From Lachnospiraceae bacterium (lineage in GTDB: Bacteria; Bacillota; Clostridia; Lachnospirales; Lachnospiraceae): 64,000 nucleotides of DNA. How positions within the stretch are numbered: the stretch's first letter is position 1; every line of letters begins with the position of its first letter. The position numbers and the translations under genes were made by a program. The DNA is taken from contig SVEQ01000003.1 of assembly GCA_015057325.1 (NCBI GenBank), forward strand, positions 224,314-288,313, read 5' to 3'. Shown in pieces: positions 25,122 to 34,635 of this stretch. The notes under the pieces were generated by a model that was not told where the DNA came from, did not search any database, and saw nothing but the letters and a program-made list of their open reading frames with translations.

Positions 25122-28100
25122 ATGTCAAAAAGAACAGACATACACAAAGTATTAATCATTGGTTCGGGTCCGATTGTAATCGGTCAGGCCTGCGAATTTG
25201 ATTATTCAGGAACTCAGGCGTGCAAGGCTCTTCGCAAGCTTGGTTATGAAATTGTATTGGTTAATTCCAATCCTGCAACTATCATGACAGACCCTGAGAC
25301 AGCAGATGTAACTTATATTGAACCGTTAAATGTTGACCGACTCGAGCAGATCATCGCCAAGGAGCGACCAGATGCTCTCCTTCCAAATTTGGGTGGACAG
25401 TCCGGTCTTAATTTATGTTCAGAGTTATACAAAGCCGGTATTCTTGACAAGTACAATGTTCAGGTTATCGGTGTACAGGTTGACGCCATTGAACGTGGCG
25501 AGGACCGTATAGAGTTTAAGAAGACCATGAACGAACTTGGTATTGAAATGGCTCGAAGTGAGGTTGCCTACACAGTTGAAGAAGCTCTTTCTATAGCTGA
25601 TGAGCTTGGTTACCCTGTTGTTCTTCGTCCGGCATATACTATGGGTGGAGCCGGTGGTGGTCTTGTGTACAACAAAGACGAATTAAAGACTGTTTGCGCA
25701 AGAGGTCTTCAGGCAAGTCTTGTTGGTCAGGTACTTGTTGAGGAATCTATTCTTGGTTGGGAAGAATTAGAGTTAGAGGTTGTTCGTGATAGCGAGGGTA
25801 ACATGATTACCGTTTGTTTCATCGAAAACATCGATCCTCTCGGTGTTCACACAGGAGATTCTTTCTGTTCAGCACCTATGCTTACAATATCTGAAGAATG
25901 TCAGAAGAAACTTCAGGAACAGGCTTATAAGATTGTAGATAAGGTTCAGGTTATCGGTGGTACAAACGTACAGTTCGCACATGACCCTGTATCTGATCGT
26001 ATTATCGTTATCGAGATTAACCCACGTACTTCACGTTCTTCTGCACTTGCATCAAAAGCAACAGGATTCCCTATTGCTCTTGTATCTGCAATGCTTGCAA
26101 CAGGACTTACTCTTAAGGATATCCCTTGCGGTAAATATGGAACACTTGATAAATACGTACCGGACGGCGACTATGTTGTTATTAAGTTTGCTCGTTGGGC
26201 ATTTGAGAAATTCAAAGGTGTTGAAGACAAGTTAGGAACTCAGATGCGTGCCGTTGGTGAGGTTATGAGTATTGGTAAGAACTTCAAGGAAGCTTTCCAG
26301 AAGGCAATCAGAAGTCTAGAGACAGGACGTTATGGTCTTGGACATGCCAAGAATTTTGATTCACTTACAAAGGACGAATTACTTCAAAAGCTTGTAACAC
26401 CTTCATCTGAAAGATACTTCATTATGTATGAAGCTTTAAGAAAGGGTGCTACTGCTGATGAGATATTTGAGATTACAAAGGTTAAGCACTACTTCATCGA
26501 GCAGATGAAAGAACTCGTTGATGAGGAGGAGAAACTTCTCGCTTCAAAAGGAAGTCTTCCTGCTGACGACCTTCTTATCCAATCTAAAAAGGACGGTTTC
26601 TCAGACAAATACATTAGTCAGTTGCTTGAGATTCCGGAAGATGATGTTCGTAACAAACGTATCTCTCTTGGTGTAGAGGAAGCTTGGGAAGGTGTACATG
26701 TAAGTGGTACAGAAAACAGTGCTTACTACTATTCTACTTACAATGCTACCGATAAGAATCCTACTTCAAACAATAAGAAGATTATGATTCTTGGTGGTGG
26801 ACCTAACCGTATCGGTCAGGGTATCGAGTTCGACTATTGTTGTGTTCACGCTTCACTCGCTCTTAAGAAGTTAGGCTTTGAGACAATCATCGTTAACTGT
26901 AACCCAGAGACAGTTTCAACTGACTATGATACATCAGACAAACTTTACTTTGAGCCTCTTACACTTGAAGATGTTTTAAGTATTTATAATAAGGAAAAAC
27001 CTCTTGGTGTTATTGCACAGTTCGGTGGACAGACTCCACTTAATCTTGCTGCTGACCTTGAGAGAAACGGTGTTAAGATATTAGGAACTTCTCCTTCTGT
27101 AATCGACCTTGCAGAGGATAGAGACCTCTTCCGTGAAATGATGGAGAAACTTGACATTCCTATGCCTGAATCAGGAATGGCTGTCAATGTTGACGAAGCA
27201 ATTGAAATTGCTCACAAGATTGGTTATCCTGTTATGGTTCGTCCTTCATACGTTCTTGGTGGACGCGGAATGGAAGTCGTATATGATGATGAAAGCATGA
27301 CAGATTATATGAAGGCTGCTGTTGGTGTCACACCGGACAGACCTATTCTTATCGATCGTTTCCTTAATAACGCAATCGAGTGTGAGTCAGATGCGATTGC
27401 TGACGGAACACATGCATTTGTTCCTGCTGTTATGGAACATATTGAGCTTGCAGGTGTTCATTCAGGTGATTCAGCATGTATCATTCCTTCTATTCACATT
27501 TCAGAAGAGAACGTTAAGACAATCAAAGAATACACAAGAAAGATTGCAGAGGAAATGCATGTACGCGGTCTTATGAACATGCAGTATGCTATCGAAAACG
27601 GCAAAGTTTACGTGCTCGAGGCTAACCCACGTGCTTCACGTACAGTACCTCTTGTTTCAAAAGTATGTAACATCAGAATGGTTCCTCTTGCAACTGATAT
27701 TATTACAAGTGAACTTACAGGAAGACCTTCTCCTGTTGCAGAACTCAAAGAGCAGAACATTCCATACTTTGGTGTCAAAGAAGCAGCATTTCCGTTTAAC
27801 ATGTTCCAGGAGGTTGACCCAATACTCGGACCTGAGATGCGTTCAACCGGTGAGGTGCTTGGACTTTCACAAGCTTCTTACGGTGAGGCCTTCTACAAAG
27901 CACAGGAAGGTGTTGGTTCTAAGCTTCCACTTAAAGGAACAGTACTTATTTCGGTTAACCGCAAAGATAAAGAGTTTGTTGTTGATGTTGCGAAGAGCTT
28001 CAAAGATGACGGATTCAATATACTTGCAACCGGTAACACTTATGAATTAATAAGCGAAGCAGGAATTGAGTGTAATAAGATTAAGAAACTTTACGAAGGA

Positions 28101-28346
28101 CGTCCTAATATTCTTGATGCAATAACTAACGGCGAGATTGATATCATTATCAATTCACCTGTTGGCAAGGATAGCGTTCATGATGACAGTTATCTTCGTA
28201 AAGCAGCTGTAAAAGCAAAGATTCCTTACATCACTACAATTGCTGCTGCAAGAGCAACTGCTGAGGGAATCAAATATGTCAACGAAAACAAAGTTGGACA
28301 GATTGCTTCATTACAGGAGCTTCACTCAAAAATAACTGACAAATAA
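25122..28346 (+). CDS. carB: carbamoyl-phosphate synthase large subunit
   Basis: The 1074-residue enzyme makes carbamoyl phosphate for pyrimidines and arginine. It has two ATP-grasp halves: the first with GSGPIVIGQACEFDYSG and the second with LGGGPNRIGQGIEFDY, plus the C-terminal methylglyoxal synthase-like allosteric domain from about residue 935. The ATG at 25122 follows TTAGGAGG and matches the family start; the frame extends upstream without similarity. The small subunit gene carA is not adjacent; no pyr or arg genes are in the window. Confidence 0.96.
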   Translation: MSKRTDIHKVLIIGSGPIVIGQACEFDYSGTQACKALRKLGYEIVLVNSNPATIMTDPETADVTYIEPLNVDRLEQIIAKERPDALLPNLGGQSGLNLCSELYKAGILDKYNVQVIGVQVDAIERGEDRIEFKKTMNELGIEMARSEVAYTVEEALSIADELGYPVVLRPAYTMGGAGGGLVYNKDELKTVCARGLQASLVGQVLVEESILGWEELELEVVRDSEGNMITVCFIENIDPLGVHTGDSFCSAPMLTISEECQKKLQEQAYKIVDKVQVIGGTNVQFAHDPVSDRIIVIEINPRTSRSSALASKATGFPIALVSAMLATGLTLKDIPCGKYGTLDKYVPDGDYVVIKFARWAFEKFKGVEDKLGTQMRAVGEVMSIGKNFKEAFQKAIRSLETGRYGLGHAKNFDSLTKDELLQKLVTPSSERYFIMYEALRKGATADEIFEITKVKHYFIEQMKELVDEEEKLLASKGSLPADDLLIQSKKDGFSDKYISQLLEIPEDDVRNKRISLGVEEAWEGVHVSGTENSAYYYSTYNATDKNPTSNNKKIMILGGGPNRIGQGIEFDYCCVHASLALKKLGFETIIVNCNPETVSTDYDTSDKLYFEPLTLEDVLSIYNKEKPLGVIAQFGGQTPLNLAADLERNGVKILGTSPSVIDLAEDRDLFREMMEKLDIPMPESGMAVNVDEAIEIAHKIGYPVMVRPSYVLGGRGMEVVYDDESMTDYMKAAVGVTPDRPILIDRFLNNAIECESDAIADGTHAFVPAVMEHIELAGVHSGDSACIIPSIHISEENVKTIKEYTRKIAEEMHVRGLMNMQYAIENGKVYVLEANPRASRTVPLVSKVCNIRMVPLATDIITSELTGRPSPVAELKEQNIPYFGVKEAAFPFNMFQEVDPILGPEMRSTGEVLGLSQASYGEAFYKAQEGVGSKLPLKGTVLISVNRKDKEFVVDVAKSFKDDGFNILATGNTYELISEAGIECNKIKKLYEGRPNILDAITNGEIDIIINSPVGKDSVHDDSYLRKAAVKAKIPYITTIAAARATAEGIKYVNENKVGQIASLQELHSKITDK

Positions 28347-28360
28347 AATATAACAAGAAA

Positions 28361-28396
28361 AGGATATGCACATAATGTGCATATCCTATTTTTTTG
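28361..28396. terminator. terminator after carB
   Basis: An 11-bp perfect stem (AGGATATGCAC and its complement) with a 5-base loop is followed by ATTTTTTT on the plus strand, 15 bases after the carB stop. It may also serve the convergent GGDEF gene. Confidence 0.9.
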
Positions 28397-28402
28397 AAAC
28401 AA

Positions 28403-29755
28403 TCAATCATCTGTATAAATAGCTCCACCGAAATAATCCGGTTCTCCATTGTCATCTACAAGCACAAAGCCCTTTGTATAGCAAGTTAAAAACTTCCCAT
28501 CTTTGTTTCTGACACGATATTTCATACTGGTCATCTTCGCTTGCGAAGAAAACGCCCGGTCAATTGCTTTCTTGTATAAAGAAACATCATCAGGATGAAT
28601 ATATTCCTGCCACAACTCGCCAACCTTATACATATATTCCGAAGGCATATTAAAATCATCTACTAATTTCAACGACCATCTTGAATAGTCATATTTCATA
28701 TCACATAGATAAACATAATCGCTGTCAGACAATGTATAAATCGCCTCAAAAAGCTCATCAAGCCTCTTCTTTTTCTCGGATGGAAGTTCCTCACCTATCT
28801 TGTCACTGACAAAAGTATTAACAATCTGACTTGATTTCAACGCCTTCTTATCGTGATACATCATACTGTCAGCCCTATTAAATACTTCCGAATAATCTTT
28901 GTCTTTTGCCGGATCAAAAACAGCAATACCACTTGCAACTATAGGTCCTATTTTTGTTCTGCTATTCTCGATTACCTGTTCACGAAATTTTCTTAAAAGA
29001 ATATCTCTATCCGAATAGTCTCTACCATTAAGAATGGCAACAAACTCGTCTCCACCTATGCGAAATACCGGACTGTGATCAAACATATCACATATAAGAT
29101 GACTTGTTTTCTGTATATACTCATCTCCCACGCCATGACCTTTGGTATCATTTATATGCTTTAAGTCATTCAAATCGCATACAACAAGCGCAAACTTAAG
29201 CTCTTCATCGCCATCATTTATCCTGTTCTGTATGCTTTCCTTGACTTCCTGATAAGCATTGGCATTCTTGATACCGGTAAGTTCATCTCGTCGCGCCTTG
29301 TCATTGGCTAACTTAAGTGAACGTTCATGTTCTTTGTCGACTTTCTTTTTACTTCGAATCTCCTTATCGACATTAATGACACCAAGAATGAAGTAATCTT
29401 CCTCTTCACTTACACTACGAATAACCTTAAGTCTGTGATACACCGGTTTGCCGTCCAAAATAAGCCTGTACAGCATCGTCTGATCCGAACCATCTCCCAT
29501 GGATTTAATCAACTTCTCCTTTGAAAAATCCTTCAAAAACATGTGCTGGTCTTCTTCATAGACAACGGACAGAACATCCCTCTTGACATTCTTAAAGAAA
29601 TCATCACCGCTAGGCTCAAGCTTAAGAGAGTGATACTTCGAGTCAAACGAATACCAATAATATTCGTTTGTCACGGCATCCACATAATACACACTTGTAT
29701 AATCTCTAAGCAGAGCTTCAGATATTTTTCTAAAATACAGGTCCTTCTCCGTCAT
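28403..29755 (-). CDS. GGDEF diguanylate cyclase with C-terminal PAS domain
   Basis: The 450-residue protein has an N-terminal PAS-like region, a GGDEF domain (about 160-310) starting DELTGIKNANAY with the intact motif FRIGGDEFVAIL near 230, and a C-terminal PAS domain (about 330-450, ending DYFGGAIY). It has no membrane segment, so it is a cytoplasmic c-di-GMP synthase with ligand or redox input from its PAS parts. An extended -10 (TGTTATAAT) lies upstream on the minus strand, and GGGGGGA precedes the ATG. Confidence 0.88.
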   Translation of the reverse strand: MTEKDLYFRKISEALLRDYTSVYYVDAVTNEYYWYSFDSKYHSLKLEPSGDDFFKNVKRDVLSVVYEEDQHMFLKDFSKEKLIKSMGDGSDQTMLYRLILDGKPVYHRLKVIRSVSEEEDYFILGVINVDKEIRSKKKVDKEHERSLKLANDKARRDELTGIKNANAYQEVKESIQNRINDGDEELKFALVVCDLNDLKHINDTKGHGVGDEYIQKTSHLICDMFDHSPVFRIGGDEFVAILNGRDYSDRDILLRKFREQVIENSRTKIGPIVASGIAVFDPAKDKDYSEVFNRADSMMYHDKKALKSSQIVNTFVSDKIGEELPSEKKKRLDELFEAIYTLSDSDYVYLCDMKYDYSRWSLKLVDDFNMPSEYMYKVGELWQEYIHPDDVSLYKKAIDRAFSSQAKMTSMKYRVRNKDGKFLTCYTKGFVLVDDNGEPDYFGGAIYTDD

Positions 29756-29950
29756 AGAATCCCCCCAAAATAATTAAAAATACCCCCATAACTATATTTG
29801 AATATTATAACACATATCTTTTCATTTGAACACTCGAAAAAAATTATAAATTTCTTGCAACACTTTGACGAATAACTTGCACTATATAATTATACAAACA
29901 TTTTATATTATGTTATCATTAAAAAAGTTATTCTAAAGGAGGAATTACCT

Positions 29951-30967
29951 ATGAAAAAATTACTACCTATTATTCTTGTAACATGTATGATTCTTACCGG
30001 ATGTGGACAAAGCCAAGACAAAGCCGCAACTTCGGATAGTTCCTACGAAGCAGGCGCCGTTGAAACAAAAAGTGCAGGATTTAAAAACAGTGCCGCTTAT
30101 GAATCAGAAGAAGCTTACGCAGATATGGACGTTGAAAGCGAAAGTTATGACGAGGCAAAAGAATCAACCGGTGTAACCGATAATTCAAACGAAGCATTAA
30201 GTGATGCAGAAAACAAAAAGAATTCAGCAGCTGACAAAAATGTAATCAACAAAGAAATGCTTGTTTATACCTGCAACGTTTCCATCAGAACCGATAAATT
30301 TGACGATTCATATTCAAAATTAAAAGAACTCATCAACAACATGGACGGTTTTATTGAGAGCGAAAACTATTCAGAAAGTGACACCTCTTATAACTCAAGC
30401 AAAACAACCAACTTGACCGTTAGAGTTCCTTCCAAGAACTATAATACATTTATTGACTCCTTTGGAGATATCGGTACTGTTTCAAGCAAGTCTTCCAATG
30501 CAGAAAATGTATCCCAGGAATACAGCGATACAGAAAAGGCACTCGAAATATACGAAGCTGAACTTGCAAGATATATCGAAAGAATTAAGACAATTAAGGA
30601 CGAGTCTACTCTTCTTCAGTTAGAAAGCAAAATAACAGATCTTCAGGTAACCATTGCTCAATTAAAGAGTCGTCGTTCACAGATTGAGACAGATGTTGCA
30701 TACAGCTATGTTTACTTAACCCTCACAGAATCTGTCTACAAAGAAGAAACCGAGGAATCATTTGGCGGTCGTTTCTTAAACGTTATCAAACGTTCTGCTC
30801 ACAGCTTCCTTGATATCTGCGAGGGACTCCTGTTCTTCATTATACTCATTCTTCCGGAAGCAGTTATCATTTTAATTATTGTTTTAATCATCAGAAGATG
30901 TATCAAAAAATCAAAGAAAAAGAAGGCTGAGAAAAAAGCCAAAGAGCAAGAAATTGCAGATAAATAG
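29951..30967 (+). CDS. DUF4349 lipoprotein
   Basis: The 338-residue membrane protein has a lipoprotein signal (CMILTGC, Cys at about 18), an acidic Ser-rich linker, and a DUF4349 domain (about 95-255: VYTCNVSIRTDKFDDSY, NLTVRVPSKNYNTF, LQLESKITDLQ coiled coil) followed by a C-terminal membrane helix (FIILILPEAVIILIIVLIIR) and a basic tail. Function is unknown; the family is common in Firmicutes envelopes. AAAGGAGG precedes the ATG. A GGDEF remnant starts immediately after the stop. Confidence 0.9.
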   Translation: MKKLLPIILVTCMILTGCGQSQDKAATSDSSYEAGAVETKSAGFKNSAAYESEEAYADMDVESESYDEAKESTGVTDNSNEALSDAENKKNSAADKNVINKEMLVYTCNVSIRTDKFDDSYSKLKELINNMDGFIESENYSESDTSYNSSKTTNLTVRVPSKNYNTFIDSFGDIGTVSSKSSNAENVSQEYSDTEKALEIYEAELARYIERIKTIKDESTLLQLESKITDLQVTIAQLKSRRSQIETDVAYSYVYLTLTESVYKEETEESFGGRFLNVIKRSAHSFLDICEGLLFFIILILPEAVIILIIVLIIRRCIKKSKKKKAEKKAKEQEIADK

Positions 30968-31774
30968 CCATTTCAATAGCAATTGCCGCACTTGGTATAA
31001 TCAGTATCCTTGTTGTTATTACAAGATCTGCTTTAAGTAGAATTGATTTGGAAGATTTCACAACCAATCTTAAATCTCTTTCAGAAGTATATCTTGCAAT
31101 CTACAAGATCAATCTTAACAAGGACAGTTTCGAAGAAATCAGTTGTAAGTCAGAAGACCTTAACGCCGTTATCGAGAATGTTAAGGCAGGCGCAAGCTTT
31201 ACACTCAAGAAAGCTGCTGAAGAGCTCTCAGATTCGAAATCAACTGAAGATCTCCTTAACTTTGTAGATCTTGACACAATTGATGGACGTATGAGATATG
31301 TAACAAGCATAACAACCGAGTTCTTAACCGCTCAAGGTACATGGTGTCGTGGAAGATTCATAGAAGCCAAGAGGGAAAGCAGCGGAAAACTCAGAAGTCT
31401 TATGTTCGTGGTTGAGTCTATCGATGAGGAGAAAAAGAATCGCGATAACCTTCTTCAACTTTCAGAAACTGACGAAATGACCGGTAAGACTTAGTGGAGA
31501 CGAATTTGCAATATATACTCCTGAGGTTTATACAAAAGAAGTTGCCGGACATATTATGAACCGACTTCTGGGATGTATAGATGACATTAATGTTCCTGAG
31601 CTTAGACGTACCGGAAGAATGATTGATATAAGTGTTGGTGCTGCCTTCTATCAGCCTTCTGATACATATTCCTTTGAGACATTATACAAACAGGCTGACA
31701 AATCGGGATATGTAAGTAAGAAACAGCCTGGAACACACATCACCTACTACGATGATACAGTATTAGATTACTAG
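30968..31774 (+). pseudogene. GGDEF-protein remnant with internal deletion
   Basis: The frame opens right after the DUF4349 stop with a membrane helix (AIAALGIISILVVITRSAL) but has no start codon with a binding site. It continues through a PAS-like region to SETDEMTG, the usual start of a GGDEF domain. It then jumps, with a stop and a frame change near 31490, to LSGDEFAIYTPE, the active-site motif, and runs to TAG at 31774. About 60-80 codons of the GGDEF core are missing. Both the N-terminus and the middle are therefore lost. Confidence 0.82.
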
Positions 31775-31794
31775 AATAATACGTTAATATATCA

Positions 31795-31823
31795 AAACCC
31801 TGTCTTGATAGACAGGGTTTTTC
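31795..31823. terminator. bidirectional terminator
   Basis: The stem AAACCCTGTC with its complement around TTGATA is followed by TTTTTC on the plus strand and GATTTTG-like sequence on the minus strand. It separates the GGDEF remnant from the convergent hydrolase gene. Confidence 0.85.
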
Positions 31824-32621
31824 TTATTTCATGAATTGAATTATTGCATCAACAGTCTGTTCCTGCTGTTCTTTTGGAGATATAGAAGCCTCTCCATCTC
31901 CCTTCTGATTGCCATAGCAACCAAAGCCTGCATGATTGCCACCTTTAATAATTACTTCAGTAGCATTCTTGGGCCAATTACTTTTATTACCATCGTATTT
32001 TTCTTTTTTTACTACTCCATCATTCTCACCAATTATCGAAAGTAGTTTGTCGTCATTATCGATTTTTTTCACCGAAAATGATGCCAAGAAAACTATACCT
32101 GTTATTTTTTCTTTGTTATTGGATGCATATATTCCTGCCATTGCACCACCAAGTGAGTGTCCTCCGACATACCATTTACTGTAATTATAATCATTTATAA
32201 TATCATTTGCCGAATTAATACCAAACATAGCCATATCTTGTGGCATGACTACCAGAAAACAATCTACCCCTTCTTGAGCCAATCTATGTAACAATGGTGC
32301 ATATGCTTCAGGCTGAATCTTTGCGCCGGGATAAAAAACTAATGCATCATTAGTTCCCGGTCCATCAAAAAAATATCCTTCATCTATATTTTCTACAGAT
32401 ACAATATCATCACTCTTTATCGAATCAAATGCACTTTCTTGTGCCTGATACCCTTTTCCACTTTTTATAACCAGCAATATAAAAATAACATAGACAAGAG
32501 TAATTATAAATGCAAGAACACGTATAATATGCTTCTTTTTTGACTTTGTTAATAAGCTTTTTTTTACTATAAAAAGCCATAATAAAATAAAAAAAATTGA
32601 TGAAATTATAATAGCAATCAT
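31824..32621 (-). CDS. membrane-anchored alpha/beta hydrolase
   Basis: The 265-residue protein has two N-terminal membrane helices (about 1-20 and 32-52), then an alpha/beta hydrolase domain with the nucleophile GHSLGG (about 155), Asp in GENDG and His in GGNHAGFG. The substrate is unknown. AAAGG overlaps the stop of the glycosyltransferase gene before it, so expression is coupled. It is the last gene of the sbcD-sbcC unit and ends at a strong terminator. Confidence 0.85.
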   Translation of the reverse strand: MIAIIISSIFFILLWLFIVKKSLLTKSKKKHIIRVLAFIITLVYVIFILLVIKSGKGYQAQESAFDSIKSDDIVSVENIDEGYFFDGPGTNDALVFYPGAKIQPEAYAPLLHRLAQEGVDCFLVVMPQDMAMFGINSANDIINDYNYSKWYVGGHSLGGAMAGIYASNNKEKITGIVFLASFSVKKIDNDDKLLSIIGENDGVVKKEKYDGNKSNWPKNATEVIIKGGNHAGFGCYGNQKGDGEASISPKEQQEQTVDAIIQFMK

Positions 32622-32624
32622 CTT

Positions 32625-33326
32625 CTAGTTACCTTTCAAAATATATTTCAAATGTCTGAACCCGTCCCTTATAGTTCTAAGCTTCGATTTCCTATCATAT
32701 TCGCATTTTCTTAATGTGATATCTACCTGTCCTATTCTACATCCTAACGCGGCCGCTACAGCCACCATTTCAGTGGCAAACTCCATACCATCAGTATTAA
32801 ATTCCATCTGACTTGCCGCTTGCCTTGTTACCGCGCGCAGCCCGCTATGAAAGTCATTAACCGAAACTTTATACTTCATTCTACCACATGATGACAAAAA
32901 GGGAACACCTAATTTATGAGAAATGGGCATCGCTCCTTTTTCCATTTTCATATTAAACCTATTACCGATCATGAAATCATACTCATCATTTATAAGCGGA
33001 TAATAAAAACTATCCAAATCCAAAAAATCGTATGTAGTATCACAATCACCAATAATTATTACTTTACCCGAACAGTTGCTTATGCCGGTTCTGATTGCCC
33101 TTCCATAACCCTTAACCGATTCTCTAACAACCTTGGCTCCATGCTTTTTTGCAACAAAAAAAGAATCGTCAGTTGAACCGTTATCAACAACTATAATCTC
33201 TCCATTAAGTTTATGTTTTGAAATATACTTAAATGCCTCGTCAACACATGCACCTACCGTTTTATCTTCATTTAAACACGGCATAATAATTGACAGGTCA
33301 CATTTTTCTTCTGAATGAAATAACAT
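32625..33326 (-). CDS. family 2 glycosyltransferase
   Basis: The 233-residue cytoplasmic enzyme has the GT-A fold of GT2: LSIIMPCLNE near the start, VVDNGSTDDS, and the metal-binding DCDTTYDF. Overall pattern resembles dolichyl-phosphate glucose/mannose synthases (undecaprenyl-type carriers in bacteria). The ATG at 33326 follows AGGAGG at 10 bases; a TTG 21 bases upstream is less likely. It overlaps the membrane-protein gene by 29 bases, suggesting the two act together, for instance in making and using a lipid-linked sugar. Confidence 0.88.
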   Translation of the reverse strand: MLFHSEEKCDLSIIMPCLNEDKTVGACVDEAFKYISKHKLNGEIIVVDNGSTDDSFFVAKKHGAKVVRESVKGYGRAIRTGISNCSGKVIIIGDCDTTYDFLDLDSFYYPLINDEYDFMIGNRFNMKMEKGAMPISHKLGVPFLSSCGRMKYKVSVNDFHSGLRAVTRQAASQMEFNTDGMEFATEMVAVAAALGCRIGQVDITLRKCEYDRKSKLRTIRDGFRHLKYILKGN

Positions 33327-34608
33327 TTTTGAAGTACCTCCTGTCAATTATATCAAAAACGATAAAACAGCATGCCATAACTCCTACAAGTTGTGCTCTG
33401 TATGTAAAAAAATGATGATAAAACGAATGATTATGAAGAACCATATATCTTACAATTGGTATAACTCCAAATACTGCATATACTACAATATTTTTCCGAT
33501 TAATATTTTTTTGATGATATACATATGTAATATAAATAACAACAAATATTATCAATAAAGATATAAATACACCAACGCTGCCATATCCAAACGGAAACAG
33601 GCATTTTAAGTTATTACCGACAGCCTTTATGCAATACATCGGAAGTGATAATTCTTCATTGCCTCCACCCAATCGCTCCTCAATATGGCCCGTTACATAA
33701 GGCATAACATTTTCATGAAGCACAAATGAAGCAATAAGCCATTTACTAACCCACGCACCCACATAACCTATAGCCCAAAGCACACCATTTCTGATTAATG
33801 CAAGCAAATCAGACTTCTTATCTGAAAATTTTGCAAAGTTCATTCTAAACAATAATATAAGCGGTACAAGTAAAGTCAATGTTTCCGTTGTTAAGAAATC
33901 CATATAGTTTGTTATCATCCCTGATAATAAAAACAATATGCATATCATTTCGTCATTTTTTTTAAAAATCAACACAAAAATACTTACAACAAACATGCAA
34001 ATAAAAGTCCATGTGTATTCCAATGATAGCGGAACAAACCATGCACTTACTACAATCAAGCCTATAATAAAGGCAGCAATCTCTTCAAACATCTTTCGTT
34101 TACAAAGTAATGTAACCGTTATTATAAGCAGTATTACAAGAAGGATTGAATGAAAAATGTATATTTGTTTAACATTAAAAATCAGATGAAGAACCCTTAC
34201 AACCGCCGCAGACCCATGCCAATATCTGATGTATTGCAGGTTTGCAGCTTTATTTTCATTTACCGCATCAAATAGATTATTATTCTCATTCTGATAATCC
34301 GTATAATAATACTCCGCCTTCATCGTCGATGTAAGAGGATTTGACTTATCAAAATGCCAACCTATGTTAAGCAAAATAGAATCTGCATATCTGTCAATTT
34401 TGCTTGCAGTAACATCCTCTATTTCATCAAAAAAGACAATTTTTTTGCAAAGGAAATCAGCAGATTCCTTATAATTATCAACAAGTTTTTCTTGTGGAAC
34501 AAAAGCAGATAATACCATTAAGACGGTAAACAAACACGTCGTACATATAAAAAGCGCAATCAGAAGCCATGCATGTATTTTATTATCACTTTTCTTTTCA
34601 TTTTTCAT
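33298..34608 (-). CDS. polytopic membrane protein, possibly glycosyltransferase-like
   Basis: The 436-residue protein has an N-terminal signal-anchor helix (about 12-33), a long extracellular loop with several Tyr/Asp residues (35-140), and about eight further hydrophobic helices ending near residue 425. The topology, with a large first outside loop, recalls GT39/GT83-like membrane glycosyltransferases, but I see no clear catalytic motif. It precedes and overlaps the GT2 gene, which fits use of a lipid-linked sugar. The gene starts 27 bases after sbcC with AAAGGGA upstream. Confidence 0.75.
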   Translation of the reverse strand: MKNEKKSDNKIHAWLLIALFICTTCLFTVLMVLSAFVPQEKLVDNYKESADFLCKKIVFFDEIEDVTASKIDRYADSILLNIGWHFDKSNPLTSTMKAEYYYTDYQNENNNLFDAVNENKAANLQYIRYWHGSAAVVRVLHLIFNVKQIYIFHSILLVILLIITVTLLCKRKMFEEIAAFIIGLIVVSAWFVPLSLEYTWTFICMFVVSIFVLIFKKNDEMICILFLLSGMITNYMDFLTTETLTLLVPLILLFRMNFAKFSDKKSDLLALIRNGVLWAIGYVGAWVSKWLIASFVLHENVMPYVTGHIEERLGGGNEELSLPMYCIKAVGNNLKCLFPFGYGSVGVFISLLIIFVVIYITYVYHQKNINRKNIVVYAVFGVIPIVRYMVLHNHSFYHHFFTYRAQLVGVMACCFIVFDIIDRRYFKNVISFRRKM

Positions 34609-34635
34609 TACTATATGCTGTCCCTTTTTGTGTAT

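Noticed and set aside
27586..28050. 154-codon plus-strand frame
   Set aside because: It is a shifted frame inside carB with repetitive, unlikely composition.
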